A model generated the notes under the pieces. It searched no databases. It was given only the letters and a program-made list of their open reading frames with translations, and was not told the DNA's origin. Both the position numbers and the translations under genes were made by a program. Positions 22,221 through 32,903 of a stretch of DNA of 64,000 bases are shown piece after piece (the first letter of the stretch is position 1; each line of letters starts with the position of its first letter). The stretch lies in the NCBI GenBank assembly GCA_014529385.2, contig CM043956.1:88717221-88781220 (forward strand), read 5' to 3'. Source of the DNA: Adiantum capillus-veneris (taxonomy: Eukaryota; Streptophyta; Polypodiopsida; Polypodiales; Pteridaceae).

Positions 22221-22780
22221 ACAAGGCTAGACATTGCACATGCAGTGGGAGTTGTGATACTTAGGTATCTAAAAGGGACAACAACAAATGATTTGTATTT
22301 TGGAGGAACTGATATTTTTCTAGAAGGGTATGCTGATGTAGATATGGCAGGTGACAAAGATACTCGAAGGAGCACTACTGGCTATGTGTTCACAGTTGGA
22401 GGCACAAGAGTAAGCTGGACTCAAAGCTGCAGAAAGTGGTTTCACTTTCTACCACGGAAGCAGAGTATGTAGCAATGACGGAGGCAAGCAAAGAAATTCT
22501 GTGGCTTCACAGATTCTTAGAAGAGCTTGGATTCAAACAAGACAATTGTGTCTTGTACAGTGATAGCCAAAGCGCTATCCATCTTGCGAAGAACTCAGTC
22601 TTTCATTCAAGGACAAAGCACATTGAGGTGAGATATCACTTCATACGCACTCTTTTGGAAGAGGGACAACTAAATCTAGGAAAGCTGCATACAAGTGAAA
22701 ATCTTGCGGAAATGTTTACAAAGGTGGTCAACAAGGAGAAATTGAGCTTTTGCTCATCCTCAATCGGCATTCAAGGATAA
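22221..22780 (+). pseudogene. RLC-1 RNase H
   Basis: It begins TRLDIAHAVGVVILRYLKGT after a TAG; a short stretch between AVG and RYLKG is missing compared with the family. Catalytic residues appear in YADVDMAG (Asp), TTEAEYVAM (Glu) and YSDSQSAIHLA (Asp), with a frame change near 22436. It ends SSIGIQG and stops at 22780. The untranslated tail and purine tract (22831-22842) lead into the 3' LTR. Confidence 0.88.
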
Positions 22781-22842
22781 GAAGCCATGATGGAAAGCAG
22801 TCATAGGTTTGGTTTTGAGATCAGTCTCTCCAAGTGGGAGAT

Positions 22843-23602
22843 TGTTAAATATTTACCTTGTAATCTTCTGTGGTAAAAGTGCACATTTGTAAGGCCCCCA
22901 TTATGAGGAGAAGCCATCATGCGTGAAGGAAAATCACTCGCCGAAAACCAAAATTTTCACGGCCAAAAATCAGGGGCAACTTTAGGAGCCTCGCGGGCGG
23001 AAGCCCCCTAGACTTTTTTTTTCCTTCGTCGAAATATTCTTTTTTGCCGGAATATTATGGCCGGACGCCGGTCGGAAAGTGGTCGGAAAACAACCGATCA
23101 GTTGGCCGGTGGACGGTGGTCGGAAGTCAATGGCCGGTGGCCGGTGGCCGGTGGCCGAATTCAAAAGTGGACTTGTCTTCTCAAGGGCAGCCACACATGG
23201 GCGGATTGAAGGGTCCGATTTGGACTTATCTACACAAGGGCGGCTACACATGGCTGCCTCTCATGAGAGAGGGTAGCCCTTTTGGCCTATAAAAGGAGGC
23301 CATTTCTACACACATTTCATAGTGTGAAGTTGATGCAACAAGGTGAGTGTGACGTGTTGAGAGTGAAGCAAGGCGGGAGCTCCATTAAGGGTATAATCCC
23401 TTTGTAAACTACTTCTTGTTTTGAAGTACTAAAGCCATTGAGCGGCTGCTTTTCCTTGGACGTAGCCCACATTGGGTGAACAACGTATATTGTGTGTACT
23501 CTCTCTCTCTCTCTACTCTATAATCTCTTGTGTGTGAAATCTATCTCTCTCCATTAAGTAATCTACTCAAATATCTATTTAGCTACGTCATATTTCCTAA
23601 CA
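22843..23602 (+). repeat. RLC-1 3' LTR (760 bp)
   Basis: It begins TGTTAAATA and ends CCTAACA. A TATA-like tataaaa lies near 23288-23295 and a short CT tract near 23499-23514. The TSD tgtgg follows at 23603-23607. Confidence 0.93.
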
Positions 23603-23867
23603 TGTGGATTACTTAAATGGACTGATCTAATACGGACCGATCTAATACAAACCACTATTTCTAAAGATTATTTGCATTTCTAGAATCCATTTCCGTTTTT
23701 GAAGTCTATTTTCATTATTGAAGTCGGTTTGCATTATTGTACTTCGTTTATCAAAGTCTGTTTGGGTTTCTGAAGTGCACAAGACGTTTCTAAAGTCCTT
23801 TTTTCTTTTTTTCTACCTCAATCGTCCAAACACAGCCACATCCTAGCAACTAAACCTTGAGTGTCAG

Positions 23868-24440
23868 CCAAACACATAAGGGATTAGCCCTAGCTAAGAC
23901 CTAAACCCTAAGTGGACTAAAGCATCCCATCGCTTACCCTAAGTGACATACCATAAGCGGCTAGCCGTAAACATTCTGAATATCGACTGGGCCTTAGCAG
24001 CTAGTTCTAAGCGACTAAGCGACTGAAATATACATAATCCACTAGTCCTAAGTGGCTAAGTGGCTAAATAACAAAGCGGGTAGACCTAAACAATGTGGCT
24101 AAGAGGTTGATTACCTAAGCTACTAGCCCTAAACCAAAGTCCTAAGCGGTCTTAATACCAATTATCCCTAAGAAAATAGCCCTAATTAAGTGGCTAAATT
24201 GACAAATAACAAAGTGAGTAGGCCTAAGCGACACGAATAAGCGACTGAATATCTAAGTGGCTAGCCCTAAGCGGTCAATTGTAAGCGGTTTGAATACCAA
24301 TTAGCCCTAAGCGACAAGTTCTAAGCGGCTAAGTGGATAAATAAAGAAGCAGATAGGACTAAGCGACACAACTAAGCGAATAAATAACTAAGTAGCTAGC
24401 CAAAGGCATCTAACATTAAGAGGCTATCCCTAAGTGTCTA
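23868..24440. repeat. Degenerate short repeats built on ccctaa and aagcggcta
   Basis: Dozens of irregular units such as gccctaa, taagcggcta, taagtggctaa and aagcgact fill this stretch. There is no fixed period. The ccctaa part resembles half a plant telomere unit (ccctaaa), but no true telomeric run occurs. It looks like an old mini-satellite. Confidence 0.7.
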
Positions 24441-24639
24441 TCCTTCAACAACCTTTATACGGACATGCATTGCTGCTTTTCCTCTTCGTACCTCTCTAGC
24501 TACTTCTGCGTGATTATTAGTTTAGAAGAAAAAATCTCATAACCTTTTCTCGCATTGTGATATCAATCTTTCTCATGATGCCTCATCCCTGTGGCTCGTC
24601 CCCTATCATCTTGAGGTTGACCTTAGTATTACTCATTTA

Positions 24640-25014
24640 GGAAATCTCTAGATCAAGAGAACCTAAAAACTCATTGATGATAACAAGAGACTTCTGCACA
24701 AGCCATCCTTCATCCATGCTACCCTCGAAGCCAGCCCTTTGACGAACGAACCCTTTTCAAGTCTTCATGAATCTCTCCAAGAAGAACATCCATCTATTGT
24801 GGACTACCCCAGCAATTGCAAATTCATTGACCACATGCACAAGTAGATGCATTTGGATGGTAATAATGTTTGCAAGAAAGTACTTCTCCACCATACACAT
24901 TGCTTCGATAGCATTTAAGTGAGGTGCACCTATGTTGTCTTTTCTTATCTTTGTTAATGAAATCCAACGCACTAACTTACTAATTTTATGATTTGTGCTT
25001 CTAATGACATTCAC
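24640..25014 (-). pseudogene. CACTA (En/Spm) transposase-associated DUF4218 fragment
   Basis: On the minus strand, the segment before a TGA at 24757 reads IEAMCMVEKYFLANIITIQM, then HLLVHVVNEFAIAGVVHNRW and MFFLERFMKT. After the stop it continues in frame as KGFVRQRAGFEGSMDEGWLV. This is the pattern of the DUF4218 domain found beside the TNP2 transposase in plant CACTA transposons: MHL-VH-V-E, then RWM-F-ERFMK, then KGFVR. No terminal repeats or catalytic transposase core are visible, so it is a remnant. Confidence 0.75.
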
Positions 25015-26706
25015 AAATTCATTGTGTGTGTATCCAATGTTCTAAAATTGTTTACCATCATTTCAACTGTCATTGTGCAATAATGTTGATTCCATGACCT
25101 ATGCAAAGTCAAATCTTGAAAAACTTCTTCACTCTATCTAAGATCTTGGAAAAAGGATTGACATCTTTTTTCTTTTATTTTTAAAGCAATATCTACACAT
25201 TGTGAGAGATTCAATTAACGCCCAAAAGAATTACATGTAGCGCCTTGCTCACACCCAGCAAAGAGCCTCCAAACCAAGAAGGATTAACATATTAACAAAG
25301 CCTCTTTGATTTTGCTAGAATAACATCAAAGAAGCATAAAATGTTGTGTTCATGCTAAGGTTGCAACAAAATGTTGTACATTTTTCATAGAAAATATTTG
25401 GTAACCAATTGGGTGCAAAAGGATAAAATGTCAGAAACTGTGGTCCCTTTCAACAAAAGATTACCATTTGGTAACCTTATCTTACAAAACAATGACCAAA
25501 TGTTAGTTTTATTTTAAAAATACCATTAGTGCTTTTTTAAAGGTATATATGTATACTTAAGAAGGTTCAACTCTATGCATGATAGGTAAAATCTCTTCGT
25601 TGGTTTGTGTTCAATTTTCCTACATAACATTGCTTCTCAAGTCTAAGAATGTAAAGGTCTGGACTCATCTTCTAGTCGAGGTCTTTTGAATTGAATATTT
25701 GAGATAGTATTCGACTTGATTTTACTACCATTTGATACTTTGAGCTCAAAGGACTTGCATCTTGAACATCTACAAAGTTTGGAAGGCATAGCCATTGGAG
25801 TTTATTCTTCAAAGGATTGTGCAATCCTCACCCAAAATACTCTACTTTGACTTCTTGAGTCATTTTCATTGGCGTCTACTTGTGACAAAGGTCAAGAAAC
25901 ACTGATAATATGACTCTAAGTCTCTAGCTCCTTCAGTAAATTTGAAAGATTAGTTCATGCAATCGAAATGTTATATCTTATTTTGATAATTCTTCTTTAA
26001 CTAAGGTTTATGTTTTTGTGTTTGAATTGATATTGTTGTCATACGAATGATCCATTTGCCAATTTTTAACCGTCTCTCAAGGTTGAACTTAGCAATGATA
26101 GCCTTGTTCTCGGTGGTGGATAAGTGAGATAAATCAAAGTAATCTTCTATCTCGGGGTGTTCACCTCTTAAGCATGTAAGTTACCATGTGAGCTCAAATG
26201 AATGGGATTTTTAACTACCAAATATTAAATATGTTAACATGATTATATTAACAGAAGTGGTTTTTGAATTGATTTTAGAGAAAACCTGTAAGTTTTTTAA
26301 TAAAAAGGGATCATTTTATTACCTTAAACATTCAAGTAAAGGATTTTTTAAATACCCTTTGAATGCACGTTATATTAATAGTTTCTTAAAGGTGCACCCC
26401 CTGAGTCATCTATATACTCAATTCAATCCTTTGCATGCATCTTTGCCTTCTCCAATAAAGCTACCAGGTTGAGACTTCTTAATCATAGCATCAATGTCAT
26501 GATCAATGACAGCCACTGGGGTACATCTGGTGCATTGGCATCAGCAACCACCCCATTTTCTCTAGAAGACAGGAATGATTATTGTATTATATCAAATTCA
26601 ACATTGGTCTATATTTAATAATCTGTATGAGAAAATAAATGTTTAACAATACATTGCAATAATCTTGATGTACTATAGGTCAAAAATAATGGATAGTCTT
26701 TTACAC

Positions 26707-26967
26707 TGAGCGGTCCGGGGCGGGCAACAAGAAGAGCAACCTCTAGACACCCTTCAAGGCTCCCGTGCTGCTCAATGGGGCTGGGGTACAACACAACACA
26801 AACCAAAACAACAAACCCACAGCCAAATCCCAACTACACAAGGGGCACCACCTAGTTTAAGAGCGAACTAGGACGCAAAAGAGGAGAATCGTTAGGGCAA
26901 CCCACAAACAAGCAATGAATTTACACTAACCCTAACACCAATGGAACACTCTCACACACTAAAACAC

Positions 26968-26998
<31 letters not shown>

Positions 26999-28364
26999 CG
27001 AGATGGTGTACAACTTAGCTTCAACTTTATATTTTGCACAAAAAGGAACTTAGAGCTTGTGGAATCAAGTGACAAGATTTGGTTATAGCATCACTAGCAC
27101 ATTGTCTTAGGGTTATGGGAGCCCTCTCACCATCCACCCTCTTAAAATGGTAGCCAAACAATAGCCAATGAATCACAAGCAACAAAACAACAACCTTCAA
27201 TGAAACAAGTCACCTTATGAAGCTGAATGAGTTTGCCAAGCCAAATTGGAGGAGAAGCGTGAGCCTTTGGACATGAATTGCACCCAAAACTACCAATTCA
27301 TTGATGTTGGGGTAGATACAACAATGGTAGGAAGAATATATTCTACTCGCACTCACTCAAACTAGCTCAAGCTTTTCTATGCACCAAGGTGATGGTGTAT
27401 AGAAAGCTTACTCTCTCTTTACAACCAAGATAGAACTGGCGTGTGGTACGCTCAATCTAGTGTGCAATGGTATATTGATGTCTTTTACAAGGAAGAATGG
27501 GCTCTATTTATAGGTTTTAGAAGCCTTGATTAGGATTAAGCCTAATCAATTTTATTAGGAAAGATCAAGGATTATGAATTTTTATGAATTTCAAATGAGA
27601 ATGGGGTCTCTCTTTTCTCTTGAATCACATGGATGTGGGCTCAAGTAAGAGAATTATTGATGTGGTGAAAGAAGAGAAATTTCCATGGGAGTGAGTGAAT
27701 TTGGTTTACTTGTGCGGTTGCCTACTCCATATGTTGATAGTGTGGGTGCATTTTTACAAGAGAAGTTAGTTGTTAGTGGTAATAATCACTAGAATTGTTA
27801 GTGATACATTTACAATGGGTAGGATGAGTTGATTTGATGAAGAAAGAGGGGTGAATTAAAAGAGAATCATTGAGATGGTGAAGCTTTGAAGAAGCTTGAA
27901 CTCACCCTTGTGTAGATTGTGGAAAAAATGACCGTTGGTCTTCTTCTTCTTCTTCGCTTCTTTACGCCGCCGACACGGTTGACCACCACGATGAAAAGAG
28001 GATTTGTTGATGAAAAATCCTCAATTTGCAGAAGTTATCATGTTTAAGATGCTGAATTTTAGATATTTTTAGGAGAGGTAAATGAAATTGTAACATAGAA
28101 GCAATAGAGAGAGACATGGAGAGGGTGTATGTATGTAGAGATTCATAAAAGAACTATAGGGATGAGCGAGAAGGGTAATGGTGAAGAGGGTGGGAGAAGC
28201 CATGGAAATTGCAGTTTGAGTGATGGAAGGAGAGGGAGGGATGTGTAAGAGTGAGTAGGTGTGTGGAAGGGTGAGAGAAGACTAAGGGCTACTTGTGAGA
28301 AAAGTGGGCAGACTGGGGTCTACTCAAAAAATCATAGCTCACCGCTGGTAGCTCCAAAAAACCA
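26707..28364 (-). repeat. RLG-2 3' LTR (1658 bp)
   Basis: It is collinear with 32904-34432. It has about 130 extra bases near 27083-27215 relative to the other copy. A minus-strand TATA (ctataaatag) lies at about 27503-27514 and a GA microsatellite at about 26968-26998. Confidence 0.9.
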
Positions 28365-28862
28365 ACGAGAGTGCTTCAGAGTCCTTGACGAGATCTTCAT
28401 TGCTTGGCGCCTTAGAATTTTGGTTGGAGTTACACTCATGCTTCAGGTAACAATACTTACATGAGACAGCGGCCTTTGGATAGATCTTTGGTAGATCATT
28501 TGGTAGAAGGCGACTCAAATAGGGCTTCAAGCGATACCCGTTTACCTTCCTGGAGTGCTCTTTACCATTCAAGTCCATAAGTTGATAGTAACTAGAATTG
28601 AAAGCCTTCTTGACTATGTATGGCCCTTGCCATCTAGTTTCAAACTTGGCATCAAATTGATTGTCAAGTCGATTGTCATACCTTAGCACAAGCTCTCCTT
28701 CCTTGATGCCTTTGTCCTTCAGTTTCTTGTCGTGCGTTTCTTTCGCTTGTGTGGATTTCCTCTTGTAGCACTCATATGCTGCTTCTCTTTTCCACTCAAG
28801 CTCCACTAACGTAGGAAGTCGATCCATCCATACCTCTTGATCATCTTGTTCCTTTGCCATGA
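28365..28862 (-). pseudogene. RLG-2 integrase C-terminal tail
   Basis: It reads MAKEQDDQEVWMDRLPTLVE, then DKGIKEGELVLRYDNRLDN, RWQGPYIVKKAFNSSYYQLM and KVNGYRLKPYLSRL, the counterpart of 17244-17717 in RLG-1. It lies in a different frame from the integrase remnant upstream, with the shift near 28862. The open frame continues past its own end into the LTR and stops at 28339, consistent with loss of the normal stop and purine tract. Confidence 0.85.
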
Positions 28863-29225
28863 AGTCACATTGTTGGAATGTTGAGCTCGATAGGCTGCAA
28901 AGCCTCTTGACCATAGACCAAGTGAAATGGTGTGAACTCCGTGGCTTCCCTATATGTGGTTCGATATGCCCACAAGGCACCATCCAAGAAGTCATCCCAT
29001 AATTTTGTTTTGTTTTGCACCATCTTTCTAATGATTCCTGCAATGACACCATTAGCCTTCTCCACCAACTCTTGCAACTCCTTAATCCACTTTGAGATCC
29101 TAGTACTAAGATTCATTTGAGATGACACCCAAGGGAACAAATTTTCTGCAGTGAGAATTACAAAAGGTTTTGGTAGCAGGTAGGATCTAAACTTTCTCAC
29201 CGCAAACATGAGAGAAAGCATCCTT
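28863..29225 (-). pseudogene. RLG-2 fused RNase H end and integrase end (internal deletion)
   Basis: The frame starts MLSLMFAVRKFRSYLLPKPF, the end of the first RNase H. It passes STRISKWIKELQE directly into LVEKANGVIAGIIRK and DGALWAYRTTYREATEFTPF, the end of integrase. In RLG-1 these two points are about 1.27 kb apart and enclose the second RNase H and the integrase catalytic core. The short sequence gagtt occurs at both RLG-1 breakpoints, so a microhomology deletion is likely. Confidence 0.88.
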
Positions 29226-30018
29226 CTGTGTATTTTCTCTCCAAAGCATTCATGACCCTACTAGAAAAGTAGATGGGTCGCATCCTTGTACTGTGGGGAT
29301 CTTGTTGTAGCAACACAGCACCAATTGTTTCCCTTCCAACACTAGAGCTAACAAAGAATGTGTACTCCCAACAAGGAGGCATGAGTGTTGGTAGCTCTGA
29401 CAAAATTACTTTAATGTTACAAAAATACTCTTCAAGCTCATCAGACCATGCAAATTCTACTTGTTGTGTCAACTTTTGCAAAGGATGAAGCAACTCCGAG
29501 GCTAAGTGAATGAAGTGTGACATATATTTCACCCTCTAAATGAAAGAGATGACCTCCTCAAGACTCTTCGGTGATGGGAGCTCAATAAGAGCCTTTGCCT
29601 TCGAAGGATCCACCTCAATGCCTTTATAGGAAACCTTGTGACCGAGCAAGATCACTTCATCCTCACCTATGTGGCACTTGTCGGGGTTGAGTTGACCTCC
29701 CATGTCGTAGAGCTTCTTTAAACCTTCTTCTACCCTTTGTAGATGCAATGATTTTGAGCTATAAATGCAGAAATCATCAATGAACACCCTAATTGACTTT
29801 CCAAAGAATGCCTGAAACACCATGTTCATGAAACGTTGGAATGTTGCAGGAGCATTTGTCAGACCAAATGGCATGACTCTAAAAGCATAACAACCCCAAG
29901 GAGTGATAAAGGTTGTTTTCAATTGATCCTCCAATACGATACCTATTTGAAAGTAACCTGAGTAACCATCGCACACAGTGTACTTCTCATGACCAGCTAC
30001 CTCATTTAGTATCTCATC
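29226..30018 (-). pseudogene. RLG-2 reverse transcriptase palm/thumb and first RNase H start
   Basis: After a TAG at 30019, the palm reads TVCDGYSGYFQIGIVLEDQL, RVMPFGLTNAPATFQRFMNM (intact, unlike RLG-1) and VFIDDFCIYSS. The thumb and connection end at a TAG near 29533 (Gln-type position). The RNase H begins FFVSSSVGRETIGAVLLQQD, again lacking the first catalytic Asp. A frameshift near 29225 separates it from the next part. Confidence 0.9.
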
Positions 30019-32289
30019 CTAGAATGGGAGGTGAAAGTGATCTCTTTTTGTTGCCTCATTGAGGGGACGGTAATCCACACACACCCTCCACTTGCCATTT
30101 TTCTTAGGAGTGACAACAACAGGAGAGACCCACTCTGAATTCTCCACTGGATAAATGAAACCTACTGCTAGAAGCTTTCTTACCTCCTTGAGTAGAGCCT
30201 GCTCCTTTATAACTCCTAGCCTTTGTAGCTTCTGAGCTTTAAGTGTGGCCTCAGGCTTTAACTCAATCTTGTGTTGAACAACATCTACCCCACGCACGTC
30301 GGTGTAGTCTTTAGCAAAAAGCCTAGGAAACTTCCTTAGCACACATTTGAACTCCTCTCTTTCATCCTTTGTAAGTTTTGTTGATAGCATACCTTTCAGC
30401 ATCCCTTCATCTTGAACACCTTCGTTCTCTTGAGTACCTACCTCCTCCAAGCCTTGACAAGAGGTCTCTTGGTTGCTTGGCTTAAACCTTACCCCCATGA
30501 CTTCGATGGAAGACTCCTCTTCAGTAATGCTCCCGCTACTTTCTTCTTCTGAAGTGCTATCGGTCCAGCCTTCCTCCGTCTCGCTTTGTGATGATCCTTC
30601 ATAGAGCTCCTCTTGGCATTGCTCCTTCATGTCAAAGACAACCTTCTTATGATTGTCATTCCTGCAAATTAATTTTCCACTCTCCCAATCCTGCAAAGCT
30701 CGCATTTTCATTAGCCATGGTCTTCCTAGGATAAATGGATAACCACTTCCCTTGGTCGACATAACATAAAAATCCACCGCTTTCTTAATGCCAAAGGCCT
30801 CTACAAAGACATTTTTACAAATGCCTACACACCTAGCCTTGCTATTGTTTGCCATCTTGACTTTGATTTCAGGTGTCTCATGGATGTGCATGCCTAGTCT
30901 TTGCATGAGTCCCTCTGTCATGATGCAAATTTTTGCACCCCCATCCACTAGACCTTTCCTAACCAATCTTCCTTTGATGTAACAGTCTAGCACCGGTGTA
31001 ATGTCCTCATTCATTTCAGCTTGTGCAATTTTTACAACAGGCACACTCTCTTTTACCTTTCTCCCAGTGCTAACTGCCCTTGTTAAATCCCTCCTAACTT
31101 GTGGACATAATGCAAGAAATTGAGGCCATGAAATATCAGGACCCTTACCTCTCATGTCTTCCAACAAGTTGTACGGAGCCATACCATGTCCAAGAGGGAA
31201 GTCTTGGAGGTTGATACGACGTCGAGTCCTCTTGGTTTCCTTGGTCTCCTTTGCCTTCTTTCCTTGTCCATGGTCACTCTGTGATGTGACTCCTTCTTTC
31301 TCTTTACCTTTTCCTCGGCCACGCTTAATGCCATTGGCTTCCATGTCAACCTCATTTGAATTTGTCACCTCTACCACATGCACATTTGGATCTGGCAAAG
31401 GTGGAACTCCTTCTACCCCTTGTGGAGGTGGTCTTGGTCCATTTGGCCTTTGTAGAATCCTTGGTTGTTGACCAGCTCCTTCTCCTGCATTCATCACTGG
31501 GTAGTTCAAGTTAGGTCTCCCTGGCTCTCCATGGGGCCAAGGACAATTATACATCCCATGTCCAGACTCTCCGCAATTCCAACATTGCAAGACTCTCCTA
31601 GTTCGTGGCTCTCTCTCTTCTGACTTCTTTGCTTGTCCCTTTGGACCTACAGCTTGTGCAAGGTGAATTGACAGGCTGCTTAAAGATTCATTTACAGGCT
31701 CCCTAGATGTTGATGCTTGTGACTTACCTTTGGGTCTAAGACCTTCTATTGGAACCTCTCCCCTTAAGAACTTTAGTTTCCTATACTTCTCAGCAGCCCT
31801 AGTTTCCGCTGCATCAAAAGTAGCAGGTGCACCCACCTCAACTTTTACCTTAAGGTCAGGAAAGAGTCCGGCTATGAACCTCTCCTTCTTTAAAAATTCT
31901 GCACCATCACCAGGGTTAGCAACATTTCGTATCCATAGAGCCCAAAGACGTAGAAACTCTTGCTTGTACAAGTAGAAGTCATCTAAGTCTTTTTGCTTAT
32001 GAGAAACAATGTCTTGCCATAGTTTTTGAGTGTTTTGGGGATCAAAGAAGTATCTCTTAAAACGATTCAAAACTTGTGTGTAATTCCCCTTAACTTCCTC
32101 AGGCAAAGAGTCAAACCAAGTGCTAGCATCTTTCCTAAGGACCACCTCAAACATTTCTACACGTTCTTGATCAGTTACTATCCTCTTGATACGGCAAGAC
32201 ATCTTGAAATTCGCTAGAAATAATTCTGCATCCTCTCCAGGCTCTCCAAAGAAAAGAGGATATCCAGACATTTGGCATTGGCTCTCCAT
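30019..32289 (-). pseudogene. RLG-2 gag, protease and reverse transcriptase fingers
   Basis: The likely start is ATG at 32289 (MESQCQMSGYPLFFGEPGED); the frame is open a little upstream. The gag domain runs from VEMFEVVLRKDASTWFDSLP to FLRLWALW. An intact CCHC knuckle, CWNCGESGHGMYNC, lies near 31560. The protease has VDGGAKICIM (DGGA as in RLG-1) and YPFILGRPWLM. An acidic Ser/Glu linker precedes GFIYPVENSEWVSPVVVTPK and the finger motif WRVCVDYRPLN. It stays open for about 760 codons to the TAG at 30019 (LPF then stop, where RLG-1 has Leu). It is the best-preserved gag-protease of the window. Confidence 0.92.
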
Positions 32290-32373
32290 TGAATTGATTT
32301 CAAAATGACACGTTTTTGTTTTTTCTTTCTTTAAAAGATTTACACAATAATATTTTCTAAATTGCAATCTATT

Positions 32374-32592
32374 CTACAACAAAATAAAAATATTCACATC
32401 AAATGACCTATGATAATCAATAAGAGGTAGAATGATAGGGTTTGGTGATGCGAGAATTTCTCCTACTCTTTGGGCACCAAACATGAATACCATACGTTGT
32501 TGAAAATGGATTTTTCTACTAATTGCAATGTTTACTCTAATGTGTGGAGTGAAATGAAAGGGAAAAACCTGTATTCCTGGGCCATTATCCAT
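32374..32592 (-). CDS. RLG-2 leader mini-ORF 2, 72 aa, unknown function
   Basis: It starts MDNGPGIQVFPFHF and ends PIILPLIDYHRSFDVNIFILL. It is the counterpart of 6741-6959 in RLG-1: same length, similar C-terminus, and 84 nt between its stop and the gag ATG (83 nt in RLG-1). No known domain was seen. Confidence 0.6.
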   Translation of the reverse strand: MDNGPGIQVFPFHFTPHIRVNIAISRKIHFQQRMVFMFGAQRVGEILASPNPIILPLIDYHRSFDVNIFILL

Positions 32593-32613
32593 GGTCTATG
32601 CATGACCTAATTC

Positions 32614-32826
32614 TTAAAACAAAACAAAAATATAGACGTCCAAACTACGGTCGTACCTAATGAGAGGCAAAATAAAAGGATTTACTGATACGTTTATCTC
32701 TACCAACCTAAGAGGACCTAAAATTCTACGAATTACTCGTTGAAATTGCAACTTAGTACTAACAATTATGTGTACCTTTTGCCTTGCAATGGGAATGAAG
32801 GGATTATACAAATTCTCGTGATTCAT
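32614..32826 (-). CDS. RLG-2 leader mini-ORF 1, 70 aa, paralogue of mini-ORF 2
   Basis: It starts MNHENLYNPFIPIA and ends PFILPLIRYDRSLDVYIFVLF, clearly similar to mini-ORF 2 that follows after 21 nt. RLG-1 also has a 74-codon frame 17 nt before its mini-ORF (6499-6723), with weaker similarity. The tandem arrangement suggests duplication of a small leader gene. Confidence 0.6.
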   Translation of the reverse strand: MNHENLYNPFIPIARQKVHIIVSTKLQFQRVIRRILGPLRLVEINVSVNPFILPLIRYDRSLDVYIFVLF

Positions 32827-32882
32827 GCAAGCTACTTGATTATGCTAAAGGTTGAGCCTTCACAAAATATACACAAGCCTGT

Positions 32883-32903
32883 CCTCCGTGGGGGCACCAA
32901 AAT
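32883..32903 (-). promoter_or_regulatory. RLG-2 primer binding site, unassigned tRNA
   Basis: The minus strand reads attttggtgcccccacggag directly after the 5' LTR. It is identical in its core to RLG-1 (tttggtgcccccactgagg). Confidence 0.75.

Larger units (their letters stand above)
3575..23602 (+). mobile_element. RLC-1: Ty1/copia LTR retrotransposon, degraded, split by RLG-1
   Basis: Two related LTRs (3575-4350 and 22843-23602) flank a copia-ordered body of gag, protease, integrase, reverse transcriptase and RNase H. A tgtgg TSD lies on both sides. The initiator tRNA-Met primer site follows the left LTR, and a purine tract (aagtgggagatt) precedes the right LTR. The body is interrupted from 4629 to 19243 by RLG-1; removing RLG-1 and one gcgt copy restores gag in frame. 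The protein parts resemble the TNT1/Tork-like copia style. Several stops, frameshifts and internal deletions, and loss of the integrase catalytic Glu, make it non-functional. It is the oldest layer of this cluster. Confidence 0.93.
23603..26706. other. Intergenic sequence with decayed repeats
   Basis: The first 180 bases resemble 3150-3350 beyond the other end of RLC-1. A short-period degenerate repeat (23868-24440) and a CACTA remnant (24640-25014) are described separately. From 25015 to 26706 I see nothing coding beyond frames of 77 codons or fewer without motifs. Confidence 0.7.

Noticed and set aside
23868-24440. Interstitial telomere
   Set aside because: There is no run of perfect ccctaaa units; the words are irregular.
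32374-32826. Leader mini-ORFs as chance frames
   Set aside because: Rejected as the default explanation, because length, C-terminal pattern and distance to gag agree between two diverged elements; chance is still not excluded.
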